Of a DNA stretch of 45,559 nt, positions 22,206 through 30,974 are shown piece after piece (the stretch's first letter is position 1; every line of letters begins with the position of its first letter). Under the pieces are notes generated by a model. The model saw only the letters and a list, made by a program, of their open reading frames with translations. It ran no database searches and had not been told where the DNA came from. Made by a program: the position numbers and the translations under genes. The stretch is from NCBI GenBank assembly GCA_012523095.1, contig JAAYJE010000141.1, forward strand, positions 1-45,559, given 5' to 3'. This stretch comes from Actinomycetota bacterium. GTDB taxonomy: Bacteria; Actinomycetota; Thermoleophilia; RBG-16-64-13.

Positions 22206-23888
22206 ATGAACATAACCACCGGCAAGCGTGCTCTCATCGAAGTGCTGCGCCAAGAAGGCGTCGAGTATGTGTTCGGCATCCCTGGGGCGACCGAGATCCA
22301 CTTCATGGACGCACTGGAGGAAGCCCCCGAGATCAAGTACATCTTGGGATTGCAGGAGGTGGTCTGCGCCGGTATGGCCGAAGGGTATGCCCGCGCCACC
22401 GGTAGGCCGGCCTTCCTCAATCTGCACACCGCCTCCGGGTTGGCCGCCGCCTCGCCGCTTCTCTACAACGCGAAGCTGGGCGGCGTCCCGCTGGTGGTCA
22501 CGGTGGGCCAGAACGACACGCGGCTCCTTCAGCTCGATCCGCATCTGACCGGTGACATCGTGGGCATCGGCAGGCCTCACGCCAAGTGGGCGACTGAGCT
22601 CGTGCACGCCGAGGACATCCCCGTGGTGATCCAACGGGCCTTCAAAATGGCGCTGCAGCCGCCCACGGGTCCCGTGGTCGTCTCTCTGCCTCAGAACGTG
22701 CTTCAGCAGGAGTTCGACTTCACCCACGCGCCACGCACGGAGGTCCGCGCCCGGTTGCGGCCCGACACGACTGCGGTCGCCAAGGCCGTGGAGATCCTCG
22801 TCGCAGCCGAACGACCCCTTCTGCTTGTCGAGAGCGGGGTGGCACGGAGCGGTGCCTTGGATGAGGTGGTCAGGTTCGCGGAATTGATCGGGGCACGCGT
22901 GCACCAGGCCTGGATGGCCGACGTCAACTTCCCGGTGGCCCACCCGCAGTACTTGGGCGACTTGGATCCGACCGACCGGTCGGCCGAACCGGTGCTGAAG
23001 GAAGCCGACGTTCTGATCGGCGTGGGCTGCTCCCTCTTTTCGGCCGGCTTCTACGATAGTCAGACGCCGTCGGTGGCCCACGCCAAGATCATCCACATTG
23101 ACGACGACCCCTGGGAGATCGGCAAGAACCTCCGGACCGACTGTGGCATCCAAGGCGATATCAAGACGGTATTGACGGAGCTGAACACCGCGCTTCAGGT
23201 GGCATTAGCGGCGGGACTACCGGCCGGCGGGCCCGATGCCCGCGAACGGGTCCGGCAACGGACGGCTGAGCTGGCCGAAGAGAAGACGCAGGCGCTCGCC
23301 GAGTTGCAGGAGCGCTGGACGGCCCAGCGGAACCGTATCCCTATCGCGCCCTCACGCCTGATGACCGAGGTCGCATCGGCCACGACTCCTGACACCGTGA
23401 TCGTGGACGACTGCTGGTCCTCCTCCGGCATACTGCGGGAGATCCTGGCCCCCTCCCAGGCGGGTCGCTACTACCGCTCCCGCAAAGGGGGTAGCATCGG
23501 TTGGGGATTGCCCGGGGCGCTGGGAGTCAAGCTGGGGATGCCCCGCAAGCAGGTCGTGGCCGTGCTGGGCGACGGAAGTGCAGCCTGGTCTATCCAGGGG
23601 CTCTGGACGGCCGCGCGATACCGGATCCCGGTCACCTTCGTCATCACCAACAACGCTACGTACGGCCAGGTCAAGCTGGTTCGCAGACAGGTGCTGGGCG
23701 ACTACCCACTGGAGGAGAAGCACGAGGGCATGGAGTTGGACCGCCCCATCATGGAGTTCAGTCTATTGGCGAAGGCGCTGGGCGTCGAAGCTGAGCGTGT
23801 TCAGGCGCCCCACGAGTTGGGCCCGGTGCTGAGGCGTGCCACGAGTTCAGGAGAGCCCCGGCTGGTGGAGATCATCGTCGGCCGCTAG
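22206..23888 (+). CDS. TPP-dependent decarboxylase/lyase (benzoylformate decarboxylase or acetolactate synthase-like)
   Basis: This 560-residue enzyme has the full three-domain TPP architecture. The PYR domain has VFGIPGATEIHF and the catalytic Glu in GLQEVVCAGMAEGYARATG. The PP domain carries LGDGSAAWSIQGLWTAARYR and ITNN, the GDG...NN diphosphate/Mg site. The N-terminal His pair seen in benzoylformate decarboxylase is not obvious. Acetolactate synthase features (such as a partner small subunit) are absent nearby. The ATG at 22206 is preceded by no strong ribosome site. The substrate could be a 2-oxo acid such as an aryl-glyoxylate. The neighbouring nitroreductase, on the other strand, offers no clear link. 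Confidence 0.9.
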   Translation: MNITTGKRALIEVLRQEGVEYVFGIPGATEIHFMDALEEAPEIKYILGLQEVVCAGMAEGYARATGRPAFLNLHTASGLAAASPLLYNAKLGGVPLVVTVGQNDTRLLQLDPHLTGDIVGIGRPHAKWATELVHAEDIPVVIQRAFKMALQPPTGPVVVSLPQNVLQQEFDFTHAPRTEVRARLRPDTTAVAKAVEILVAAERPLLLVESGVARSGALDEVVRFAELIGARVHQAWMADVNFPVAHPQYLGDLDPTDRSAEPVLKEADVLIGVGCSLFSAGFYDSQTPSVAHAKIIHIDDDPWEIGKNLRTDCGIQGDIKTVLTELNTALQVALAAGLPAGGPDARERVRQRTAELAEEKTQALAELQERWTAQRNRIPIAPSRLMTEVASATTPDTVIVDDCWSSSGILREILAPSQAGRYYRSRKGGSIGWGLPGALGVKLGMPRKQVVAVLGDGSAAWSIQGLWTAARYRIPVTFVITNNATYGQVKLVRRQVLGDYPLEEKHEGMELDRPIMEFSLLAKALGVEAERVQAPHELGPVLRRATSSGEPRLVEIIVGR

Positions 23889-24051
23889 CAGTGCCGGCGG
23901 GCCTCGGGGTCACCTCCTCGAGCGTGTGAAGGTGGCTCCTCATGAACACCTGCCCTGGCGCCCCGCAGGCGCGGCTGGGTCCAAGCGGGTCCGGGTATCC
24001 TTGAGGACGGATGGAGGTCTCACGGCAGGCCCCCTGGAACCTGGAGCGTGT

Positions 24052-24675
24052 GTGCTGGACGTTGGACGGATAGACAGAGAGCAGGTGCGGTGCAGGCTGC
24101 AGGGCCTTTGCGCCGCGGTCGAGCGAGAATGGCCGGCGCCGCACCTGGGGGTACCGGCGGCGGTCCTGGTGGGGCTGGTCGCGCGCCGGGAGGGCCCGGC
24201 CATCATCCTCACCCGGCGGACCGAGCATCTCTGTAACCACGCGGGACAGATCAGCTTCCCTGGGGGTAGGATCGAGGCCTGCGATGCAGGGCCGGCCGCC
24301 GCCGCCCTGCGCGAGGCTTACGAGGAGATCGGTCTCGCTCCGGGCCGGGTGGAACTGCTTGGGTGCCTGCTCCCTCACACTACCGTCACCGGTTTCCGGG
24401 TCTACCCGTTCGTGGGCTGGATCGAAGGCGTCGGTCGGTTGGCCCTAGACAGGTACGAGGTGGCCGAGGTCTTTGAGGTGCCTCTCGACCACGTCCTCGA
24501 CCCTAGGAACCATCAACGGGATAGCCTGGTGGTCGACGGGGTGCGTCACGAGTTCTATGTCATACCCTACGCGGGTCGCCGCATCTGGGGAGCAACGGCC
24601 GAGATGCTGGTCGGCCTCGCTCGTGTCCTTGGCCGAACGGAGGATGTCGAGGTTCAGGACCAACGTCTATCCTGA
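24052..24675 (+). CDS. CoA-pyrophosphatase-type Nudix hydrolase
   Basis: This 207-residue Nudix enzyme probably cleaves CoA or its esters to 3',5'-ADP and 4'-phosphopantetheine. The UPF0035 CoA motif reads LTRRTEHLCNHAGQISFPGG and runs into a Nudix box with REAYEEIGL. The acidic residue after the first Gly stretch is Asp (CDAGP), as in the NudL/YeaB subgroup. GTG 24052 has GGAG five bases upstream. The frame runs back to 23836, but only as low-quality sequence. It follows the TPP enzyme gene at a distance of about 160 bp. The biochemical role is known from the family; the local role is not. Confidence 0.88.
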   Translation: MLDVGRIDREQVRCRLQGLCAAVEREWPAPHLGVPAAVLVGLVARREGPAIILTRRTEHLCNHAGQISFPGGRIEACDAGPAAAALREAYEEIGLAPGRVELLGCLLPHTTVTGFRVYPFVGWIEGVGRLALDRYEVAEVFEVPLDHVLDPRNHQRDSLVVDGVRHEFYVIPYAGRRIWGATAEMLVGLARVLGRTEDVEVQDQRLS

Positions 24676-24746
24676 CGCTACTCTCCCCACGACACTGTCG
24701 GCACATTCTCGACCGAGGCGATTCTCAGTCCGGTCACTCCGCGCAC

Positions 24747-25592
24747 CTAGAACCGGAGCACCATCCCGGCGGAGCCCTCCTGCATCCGCCCGCCAAGGGC
24801 TTCACGGAGGGGGCCGAAGGTGGTCTTGCCCGTGCAATGGCAGGGGACCACCAGATCGGGTTCCAGGTGTACCAAGGCGTCGATGGTCCTGTCCACGCGT
24901 ACCCGGGAGGCGTCCATGAGATGGAAACCTCCCACGACGGCGCGGATCCGAGCACCCTGCGTGAGGTCGCGTATGTGCTGCAAGGTGTTGATCGGCCCGG
25001 CGTGGGCGCAACCAAGGCAGACGATCACCCCTGTGTCCGTCCGTATCCAGAGGGCCAGATCATCCTCGATCAGGTCGGGTGTCTGGCCCTGCGGGTCGAG
25101 GTAGAAGGGGCCGCCCGTGTCCTCATAGGCGGTCCGGCGCGGGATGGCGGCCACTACCCCGACGTTCTTAGACAGCATCGTGGGTCCCTCGACCGCATTG
25201 ACTCGTCCCGGCGAGTGATCCCGGAAGGTCTGCAGCGCCGGTTCGGGCATGCCGATGGACTTGGCTTCGCCGTCGCGTATGGCGTAACGGGTCTGTACGA
25301 CCTCTGGGTGACAATACACCTCAACGTCGGGAGCCTGGGCAAGCACGTAGGGGAGGGCGCCGGTGTGGTCGTAGTGCCCGTGGCTAATCACAAGGATGTC
25401 GGTCCCGTTCAGGTCTATGCCGAGAGCGGCTGCATTCTTCTCGAGCGCTTCACCCTGGCCTGTGTCGAGCATGATATGTCTTCCGTCGGCCCCGATCCAC
25501 AGCGACAGACCGTGTTCTGAGGCAAGTCCGCCAAGGGCCTGATTGTCGACCAGGATGGTGATCTTGATGTTATCGACTATTGAGATTCTCAC
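24747..25592 (-). CDS. Metallo-beta-lactamase-fold protein (COG1237 family)
   Basis: This is a 281-residue MBL-fold enzyme. The metal ligands are in ISHGHYDHTGAL, with a later VCLGCAHAGPINTLQHI and a final PCHCTG. This is the signature of COG1237, annotated as 7,8-dihydropterin-6-methyl-4-(beta-D-ribofuranosyl)aminobenzene-phosphate synthase in archaea. That activity has not been shown for bacterial members. GTG 25592 overlaps the TGA of the methyltransferase gene (GTGA), so the two are translationally coupled. The pairing suggests a joint pathway. The end lies about 70 bp from the convergent Nudix gene. Confidence 0.85.
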   Translation of the reverse strand: MRISIVDNIKITILVDNQALGGLASEHGLSLWIGADGRHIMLDTGQGEALEKNAAALGIDLNGTDILVISHGHYDHTGALPYVLAQAPDVEVYCHPEVVQTRYAIRDGEAKSIGMPEPALQTFRDHSPGRVNAVEGPTMLSKNVGVVAAIPRRTAYEDTGGPFYLDPQGQTPDLIEDDLALWIRTDTGVIVCLGCAHAGPINTLQHIRDLTQGARIRAVVGGFHLMDASRVRVDRTIDALVHLEPDLVVPCHCTGKTTFGPLREALGGRMQEGSAGMVLRF

Positions 25593-26431
25593 GGGCGGTC
25601 TCCTTGCGACACGTCTCCGGATGGTCCGGGTTTCAGGCCGGCGCCCTTGAAGAAGGTGTAGCAGAATACACCGTCGGCTCCGGCCGCGCGGCGAAGGCTG
25701 CGGACACCTGTATCGAAGTCGGCCGCTCCCATGAGTCCGGCTTCGACGACCGGCTTACGGACCCCCTCGATCATGGCGGTGAAGGTCTTCTTGGTGAAGC
25801 CTTCCACCAGTTGGGGATTGCTCCCGTCCACGTACACCATGCGGGGGGATACGCGCACCGCCTCGAATCCCGCGCCGGTCAACAACGGATACAATTCCCG
25901 CCCGATGTTGGCGTTGCCGCCTGCCGCACGCTGGAGGTCGACGAGGCACCGGATGGCCGTCCGGGCCTTGTTGCAGTCGGGATAGAAGAAGGTCGATCCG
26001 TGGTCGCCCTCGATGGCGGTGAGGGCGCCGCCCGGCTTCAACGTCCTCTTGAGAGCCCGGAGCGCCTCGGCCGGCTGGGGCAGGTGTTCGAGCACGAAAC
26101 AGACGAAGACGTGGTCGAAAGACTCGGGCTCGAATGGGAGCGAGAAGATGTCGGCCTGCAGGAACTCCACATTGGCTATCCCGGCTTTGTCCACCGCAGC
26201 CCGCGCGGCTTTGAGGGATTCGGTGGAGATGTCGATCGAGACGATCCGGGCGTCCGGGCTGTTGCGGGCCAGGGTGACGGTTTGGGCTCCCACACCACAG
26301 CCTGCCTCGAGTACCCTGCTCCCTCCAGGATAGGCGGTATCATGGTGAAGGAGGTCTGCCAGAACGCCGGCTTGGTCTTGTAGCCGGATGGCCTCTCGGA
26401 GGTCGTACCCGTGGACGTATCCTCTGGTCAT
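25589..26431 (-). CDS. Class I SAM-dependent methyltransferase
   Basis: This methyltransferase of about 280 residues has a UbiE/Methyltransf_25-like core: LEAGCGVGAQTVTLA (motif I), SIDISTESLKAARAAV, DHVFVCFVLEHLP and LKRTLKPGGAL. The C-terminal half has IGRELYPLLTGAGFEAVRV, a common substrate-side helix pair. ATG 26431 is taken as the start; the frame is open to 26500 with a weaker N-terminus. It ends overlapping the MBL gene by GTGA. The substrate is unknown; a pterin-like or other small molecule handled with the MBL enzyme is a guess. Confidence 0.85.
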   Translation of the reverse strand: MTRGYVHGYDLREAIRLQDQAGVLADLLHHDTAYPGGSRVLEAGCGVGAQTVTLARNSPDARIVSIDISTESLKAARAAVDKAGIANVEFLQADIFSLPFEPESFDHVFVCFVLEHLPQPAEALRALKRTLKPGGALTAIEGDHGSTFFYPDCNKARTAIRCLVDLQRAAGGNANIGRELYPLLTGAGFEAVRVSPRMVYVDGSNPQLVEGFTKKTFTAMIEGVRKPVVEAGLMGAADFDTGVRSLRRAAGADGVFCYTFFKGAGLKPGPSGDVSQGDRP

Positions 26432-26552
26432 CGTTCGGCCGGACTTTCCGCGCGACTGATCGACATAACTGCCCCCGAGCCTTCTGGTTCTCAGAAACAC
26501 CTATGAGTATAGCGATGCTCCCGGTGCACGGTCTCCGTGGAACAGCTACGCT

Positions 26553-26978
26553 GTGCTACCGTCGTCGCTGCGTCTTCCATCGGACGCGGACCATGAGAAG
26601 GAGGTCATCATCGGCGCGTCACACCCTACACTCGAGACGTGGTTGCGAGAGATCAAGAGCGGTCCCCATAGTTCCAAGATAGGCATGTATCTGTGTCACA
26701 ACGGAGTGGTACGTGCCACTGCGCGCGACGGAGCCGTGGTCACGGGGATGGACCTGTCATATGATGCCGGTCGCCTGCGGGAGGTGCTGGCCGAGGTGGC
26801 GGCCCGCCCCGGCATCGTCGCTACGCGGGCTTGGGTCAATGAAGGTCGACTGGTCGTCGGCGACGACATCATGTACGCGCTTGTGGCCGGCGATATCCGC
26901 GAGAACGTGTTCCCCGGCCTACAGGAGCTGGTCAGGCTCATCAAGACCGAGGTCGTCTCAGAGTCCGAGACCTTCTAG
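26553..26978 (+). CDS. MoaE-like molybdopterin synthase catalytic-subunit homologue
   Basis: The protein has the compact MoaE-fold pattern: IGMYLCHNGVVRATARDG, MDLSYDAGRLREVLAEV, GIVATRAWVNEGRLVVGDD and LVRLIKTEVVSESE. MoaE transfers sulfur, with MoaD, to make molybdopterin, fitting the molybdopterin oxidoreductase in this window. No MoaD or other moa gene is nearby. The C-terminal Lys-Thr of the family is present (IKTEV). The start is uncertain: GTG 26553 has no ribosome site, while a strong AAGGAGG (26598-26604) is followed by two ATC codons (26607, 26610) and no ATG, GTG or TTG within 30 bases in frame. Initiation at an ATC codon is therefore possible. Confidence 0.7.
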   Translation: MLPSSLRLPSDADHEKEVIIGASHPTLETWLREIKSGPHSSKIGMYLCHNGVVRATARDGAVVTGMDLSYDAGRLREVLAEVAARPGIVATRAWVNEGRLVVGDDIMYALVAGDIRENVFPGLQELVRLIKTEVVSESETF

Positions 26979-26998
26979 CGGCCTTCCTTAACCGCATC

Positions 26999-27037
26999 CA
27001 TCACGCCTACGCCCATCACGCCTACGCCCATCACGCC
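26999..27037. repeat. 15-bp tandem repeat, 2.6 copies
   Basis: CATCACGCCTACGCC is repeated exactly at 26999-27013 and 27014-27028, and the first nine bases recur at 27029-27037. It lies in the 97-bp gap between the stop of the moaE-like gene and the stop of the convergent msrB. It does not form a hairpin. A replication-slippage product is likely. Confidence 0.75.
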
Positions 27038-27075
27038 CGCGGCACGCCGGCTCCGCGTGGTTCGACCGGCCGGGG

Positions 27076-27639
27076 CTACCGGGGTACGAACTTCAAAGAG
27101 GCGGAGTTCATGCAGTAGCGTAGTCCGGTGGGCTCAGGCCCGTCGTTGAACACATGCCCCAAGTGGCCGTCGCAGCGTGCGCACGTGATCTCTGTGCGGC
27201 TCATCCCTAGAGAGTCATCCCTGTGTTCCTCCACCGCCTCCGGTGCGATGGGCTGCCAGAAACTGGGCCATCCTGAGCCGGAGTGGAACTTGGTCCGTGA
27301 ATCGAACAGCGGCAGGTCGCACGCGTAACAGATGTACACGCCGTCCTCCCAATGATCGTCGTATTCTCCGGTGAAGGCACGTTCGGTGCCCTTCTCTCGG
27401 AGGACCCTGTATTTGTCAGGAGGCAGGATCTCTCTCCATTCCTCCTCAGTGCGTATCACCTTCTCGATAGATGTCATCGATGTGTCCTCCACTGTACTCT
27501 GGTTCTCGGGCGCGTCACCGCAGCCTCCCAGGCTCAGGACTAGAGCCACAGCGGCTGCCATGGCTGCCCACCCCACTTCTCGCCGGACTGCGGCCGGTCG
27601 TTTCGTTTCGGATTCGCTGTTGGCAGGAAGCATGGTCAC
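27076..27639 (-). CDS. msrB: Lipoprotein methionine-R-sulfoxide reductase MsrB
   Basis: MsrB reduces methionine-R-sulfoxide in proteins. This 187-residue copy has a predicted lipoprotein signal: a hydrophobic run ending LSLGGC, with the lipid-anchored Cys at residue 40. The family core follows with [25 protein letters not shown], two zinc CxxC motifs (ICYAC and TCARC), [32 protein letters not shown] (catalytic Cys in RYCMN) and SASLKF. Selenocysteine is not used here. The start is GTG 27639 or ATG 27633. An exported MsrB needs an electron supply across the membrane, and none is visible nearby. It pairs functionally with the exported MsrA at 35278. Confidence 0.92.
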   Translation of the reverse strand: MTMLPANSESETKRPAAVRREVGWAAMAAAVALVLSLGGCGDAPENQSTVEDTSMTSIEKVIRTEEEWREILPPDKYRVLREKGTERAFTGEYDDHWEDGVYICYACDLPLFDSRTKFHSGSGWPSFWQPIAPEAVEEHRDDSLGMSRTEITCARCDGHLGHVFNDGPEPTGLRYCMNSASLKFVPR

Positions 27640-27812
27640 AGGGAGTGGAATACCACGAACCCACGCATTTCATTCGCTGATGGCGCCTTGGGAAGTTGCG
27701 GTGCATCCCGGTGCCGGACCCTGGATTCCACCGATGAACGGACGCCTGTGGCTTGCGTCAGGAGGCCGGGCTTGCCAAGATGGGAGTAATCCGATCACCG
27801 AAAGGAGTGACA

Positions 27813-28595
27813 GTGGCCAGACTGGAACACAAGGTGGCCGTGATCACAGGTGCGGCTTCGGGTATCGGTCTCGCGGCGACGAGGCTGTTCGCCGGCGAGG
27901 GGGCCCGGGTGCTCGCGGTCGACATGGAGGCCGATGCTCTGCGGGAAGCGGTCGCGCCGTTGGGCTCTCGCGTCCTACCCTTCATCGCCGACGTGACACA
28001 GGAGACTCAGATCGAACAGGCGATGGCCACGGCTGCGGAAGTCTTCAGCGGCATCGACGTCGTGATCGCCAACGCAGGCATCTTCGGCACTCAAGCTCCC
28101 ATCGAGAAGGCCTCCGTCGAGGGCTTCAACCGGGTCATGACGGTGAATGTCACCGGCGTGGTGATAACCATCAAGCATGCGGTCCCGCACCTGACCGAGC
28201 GAGGGGGAGGAAGCATCATCATCATGTCGTCGGTGGGCGCCCTCATCGGGAACCCCGAGGCGGTCGCTTATACGGCGAGTAAGCACGCTCTCACCGGCGT
28301 CATGAAGGTGGCTGCGCGAGAGCTCGCCCCCAATGACATCCGGGTGAACACCGTGAACCCCGGCCTGGTAGACACCCCGATGATGCGGACTGTGGAAGCG
28401 GAGATCTGCCCTGAGGATCCGCTTCAGGGACGGGCGCGACTGCGGGACGCCACCTTCCTTAAGCGGTTCGTCCAGCCCGAGGAAGTAGCCGAACTGATGC
28501 TCTTCCTCGCCTCGGATGAGGCCCGGAACTGCACGGGCGGCATGTACATGATCGACGGTGGTATGCAGTACGGGGGCGGACAGGACGTGAATTAG
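27813..28595 (+). CDS. Short-chain dehydrogenase/reductase
   Basis: This 260-residue classical SDR has TGAASGIG (cofactor site) near the N-terminus, the NAG motif, the catalytic Ser in SSVGAL, Tyr-x-x-x-Lys in YTASKHA, and a C-terminal TGGMYMIDGG. The GTG at 27813 is chosen because AAAGGAG lies five bases upstream; the frame is open further back. NAD(H) versus NADP(H) preference: an acidic residue at the end of strand 2 (AVDMEAD) suggests NAD. The next gene, 12 bases downstream, is a second SDR lacking its N-terminal half. Substrate unknown. Confidence 0.9.
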   Translation: MARLEHKVAVITGAASGIGLAATRLFAGEGARVLAVDMEADALREAVAPLGSRVLPFIADVTQETQIEQAMATAAEVFSGIDVVIANAGIFGTQAPIEKASVEGFNRVMTVNVTGVVITIKHAVPHLTERGGGSIIIMSSVGALIGNPEAVAYTASKHALTGVMKVAARELAPNDIRVNTVNPGLVDTPMMRTVEAEICPEDPLQGRARLRDATFLKRFVQPEEVAELMLFLASDEARNCTGGMYMIDGGMQYGGGQDVN

Positions 28596-28607
28596 GAGGA
28601 CGGGGGA

Positions 28608-29090
28608 ATGGGACCCTGGCGAGCCCTCGACGAGTGGACCGTCGAGGAATGGGATAAGATGCAGGCGGTGAACGTCAGGGGCATGTGGTTCTGTACTCAG
28701 GCCGTTTTCCCCTACATGAAGGCGCAGGGATACGGCAAGATCATCAACCTCAGCTCGTCATCATTCTTCGAAGGTGTGCCCGGCTTCATCCACTACAGCA
28801 CCAGCAAAGGCGGCGTCCTCGGATTCACCCGTTCCATCGGCAAAGAGCTCGGCCCGTTCGGCATCCGGGTCAACGCCATCGCTCCGGGATTCACCGTGGC
28901 CGACGCGCAACCCGAGCTGACCAAGGACTCGCCGGAATGGTACGTCCATAATCGTGACAGGCAGGCCATGTATGACCGCAACGAGGTCCCGGACGACCTG
29001 GCCGGTCCGGCGTTCTTCCTCGCTTCACCGGACAGCGACTTCATGACCTGCCAGAGGCTGCTCGTCGATGGGGGAGCGACGCCCCATTAG
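28608..29090 (+). CDS. N-terminally truncated short-chain dehydrogenase
   Basis: The 160-residue protein starts MGPWRALDEWTVEEWDKMQA, matching the residues just after the NAG motif of a full SDR. About 85 residues, including the whole TGxxxGIG nucleotide site, are absent. The catalytic part is intact (INLSSSSFFEGV, YSTSKGG, GIRVNAIAPGF and RLLVDGGATPH). A ribosome site (AGGAGG) overlaps the stop of the upstream SDR, and translation is coupled. It cannot bind NAD by itself. It could be a relic of deletion between tandem SDR genes, or a partner subunit of the full one. The sequence differs enough from the upstream SDR to exclude recent duplication. Confidence 0.75.
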   Translation: MGPWRALDEWTVEEWDKMQAVNVRGMWFCTQAVFPYMKAQGYGKIINLSSSSFFEGVPGFIHYSTSKGGVLGFTRSIGKELGPFGIRVNAIAPGFTVADAQPELTKDSPEWYVHNRDRQAMYDRNEVPDDLAGPAFFLASPDSDFMTCQRLLVDGGATPH

Positions 29091-29102
29091 AGGCACAACC
29101 CG

Positions 29103-30020
29103 TTGAGGAGCAGCCGCCGGTCCTATCTGCCCTTTGCGGCGCTGGTCCTGCTTGCCCTGGTCTGGGGCTACAACTGGGTGGTGATGAAAGTCGCCATGCA
29201 GTACGCCGACCCCTTCACCTTCGGCGCGCTCCGCAACTTCCTTGGAGCGGTCTTCATGTTCGCTCTGATCGCGGCTCTTCGGAGGCCCTTGAGGCCCAAG
29301 GCCCTTGGCCTGACGGCGGTGTTCGGACTCCTGCAGACCACCGGTTTCGGAGGTCTCGCTATGTGGGCCATATATTTGGGCGGCGCCGGAAAGACTTCGG
29401 TGCTGGCGTACACCATGCCGTTCTGGCTTCTCATCATCGCTTGGCCCATGTTGGGAGAGCGGATCAGAGGTCTTCAGTGGCTCTCGGTGGTCCTCTCCCT
29501 CGCCGGACTTGTGTTTGTTCTCGGACCGTGGAACCTGGACGGTCTCACCAGCAGCCTTCTTGCCGTCGCGGCCGGTGTGCTCTGGGCCGCCGGTTCGGTG
29601 GTGGCGAAGATCATGGGCAGGCGGGAGCAGATCGACATGTTGTCACTTACCGCCTGGCAGGGCCTTATCGGATCGATCCCTCTGATCGTGGTCGCGCTTC
29701 TGACCGCAGACAGTCTCCCTGTGTGGAGTGCGAGCTTCATAGCGGCTCTGGTCTATAACATCCTGCCGGCGAGCGCTTTGGCCTGGTTGCTCTGGCTCTA
29801 CATACTGCTCAACCTGCCGACCGGTACCGCCGGGATCAGCAGCCTGGCCATCCCGGTGGTGGGCGTCGTCTCCGCCTGGATACAGTTGGGCGAACGACCG
29901 TGCGCCTTGGAGGGCCTGGGAATGGGCCTCATAGTCGCCGCCCTTGCGGTTCTTACGGCGCAGGAGCTGTGTCGAGGTAAACAGCCGTATGCGCACGCCG
30001 CTACGGAGCGGGATCGGTGA
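29103..30020 (+). CDS. DMT-family (EamA) transporter
   Basis: This 305-residue membrane protein has about ten hydrophobic helices in two EamA-type halves. FAALVLLALVWGYNWVVMKV is the typical first helix, and GLIVAALAVLTAQELC forms part of the last helix. The central SSLLAVAAGVLWAAGSVVAK begins the second half. The TTG at 29103 is only 12 bases after the truncated SDR stop, so it is probably co-transcribed. Substrates of the family include amino acids, sugars and drugs; none can be named here. Confidence 0.88.
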   Translation: MRSSRRSYLPFAALVLLALVWGYNWVVMKVAMQYADPFTFGALRNFLGAVFMFALIAALRRPLRPKALGLTAVFGLLQTTGFGGLAMWAIYLGGAGKTSVLAYTMPFWLLIIAWPMLGERIRGLQWLSVVLSLAGLVFVLGPWNLDGLTSSLLAVAAGVLWAAGSVVAKIMGRREQIDMLSLTAWQGLIGSIPLIVVALLTADSLPVWSASFIAALVYNILPASALAWLLWLYILLNLPTGTAGISSLAIPVVGVVSAWIQLGERPCALEGLGMGLIVAALAVLTAQELCRGKQPYAHAATERDR

Positions 30021-30095
30021 CGAAGGCGCCGGGTGGGTCTTCATCGGCCCCTGTAGGGAGCACGGCTGAGACCTATCTGCGGGTGATGGACCTGA

Positions 30096-30767
30096 CTATT
30101 CGGTTGGCGGGGTCTCCTCGCGCGTCGGTGCGGCGATCGAGTCGAGTATCAGTTCCAACATCTGGTTGGATCGCTCCTGGTTCCAGGCGTGAGAGATGCC
30201 CATCAGTGCTGCGATATCCTCGGTCCAGGCCCGACTTACCATCATCCAGGCGATCTGCTGGGGGTCCAACCCACGGATGATGGTCCCGTCCTCTTGGCCT
30301 TCCTCCACGATCCTCGCCAACTCGTCGAGTAGTCCCAGGTGTCTCTCTCCGAGAGTCTCTCGCAGTCCCTCTTCCGGCCCCGCGGCGATGAACTCAAAAA
30401 GGGCCAGCACAGACGTGTCGTCGGAGGCGACGAGCTCGGAATGGCGGTGGCCGATCTCGCGCAGGCGTTCCAGCGGGGCGCCCTCCGTGACGAGGTGATG
30501 GGCGGTGCTTCTCCGCCGGATCAGGACCTCCAGGGCTTCGAGCAGGATCTCCCTCCTGTTCGCGAAGTGGGCGTAGAGGGCCGGCGTGGTCACTCCGACG
30601 GCCGAGGCGATACGCGTGAGGGTCGTACCCGGCACCCCGTACTTGGCCACCAAGGCGAGCGTCGTCTCGACGATCTGCTCCCGCCGTTCGGGGCTACGCA
30701 TGCGGGACGCGCTCCTCTTGCGGGCCTTGTCGTCGGGTTGTCCCGTCTTCTTCCCTGCGGTTGCCAT
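30096..30767 (-). CDS. TetR-family transcriptional regulator
   Basis: This 223-residue regulator has an N-terminal TetR helix-turn-helix at about residues 28-74 (RREQIVETTLALVAKYG, then TTLTRIASAVGVTTPALYAHFANRREILLEAL). A ligand-binding helical region follows, with no recognised ligand. It is divergent from the zinc alcohol dehydrogenase gene, separated by about 200 bp, which is a common place for a TetR target. The shared gap holds the promoter at 30824-30852 with a GTTAGTTAAC sequence inside. Control of the dehydrogenase is an inference. Confidence 0.92.
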   Translation of the reverse strand: MATAGKKTGQPDDKARKRSASRMRSPERREQIVETTLALVAKYGVPGTTLTRIASAVGVTTPALYAHFANRREILLEALEVLIRRRSTAHHLVTEGAPLERLREIGHRHSELVASDDTSVLALFEFIAAGPEEGLRETLGERHLGLLDELARIVEEGQEDGTIIRGLDPQQIAWMMVSRAWTEDIAALMGISHAWNQERSNQMLELILDSIAAPTREETPPTE

Positions 30768-30823
30768 GGCGCCACCATTCGTGAGGAGATCGGGCGTCGG
30801 GTCGATACGGTGTGCCCGGTTCC

Positions 30824-30852
30824 TTGACGCGTTAGTTAACCCCTATTAAAGT
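30824..30852 (+). promoter_or_regulatory. Sigma-70-type promoter for the alcohol dehydrogenase gene, with possible TetR operator
   Basis: TTGACG (30824-30829) and TAAAGT (30847-30852) are separated by 17 bp on the plus strand, close to the sigma-70 consensus. The spacer contains GTTAGTTAAC (30831-30840), which could be a regulator site for the divergent TetR gene. The leader to the dehydrogenase start is then about 115 bases. Confidence 0.5.
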
Positions 30853-30974
30853 ATGAGCCGCCGGTCCCGTGCAAGTCTCTCGGAAGGTGAAGCTGCGGAA
30901 CGCTTCTCCCAAGCCGCGTTAGAACGAAGGGATGCGATCGAAATGGTCCATGGTTGCGCGTGCAAAGGATGGAG

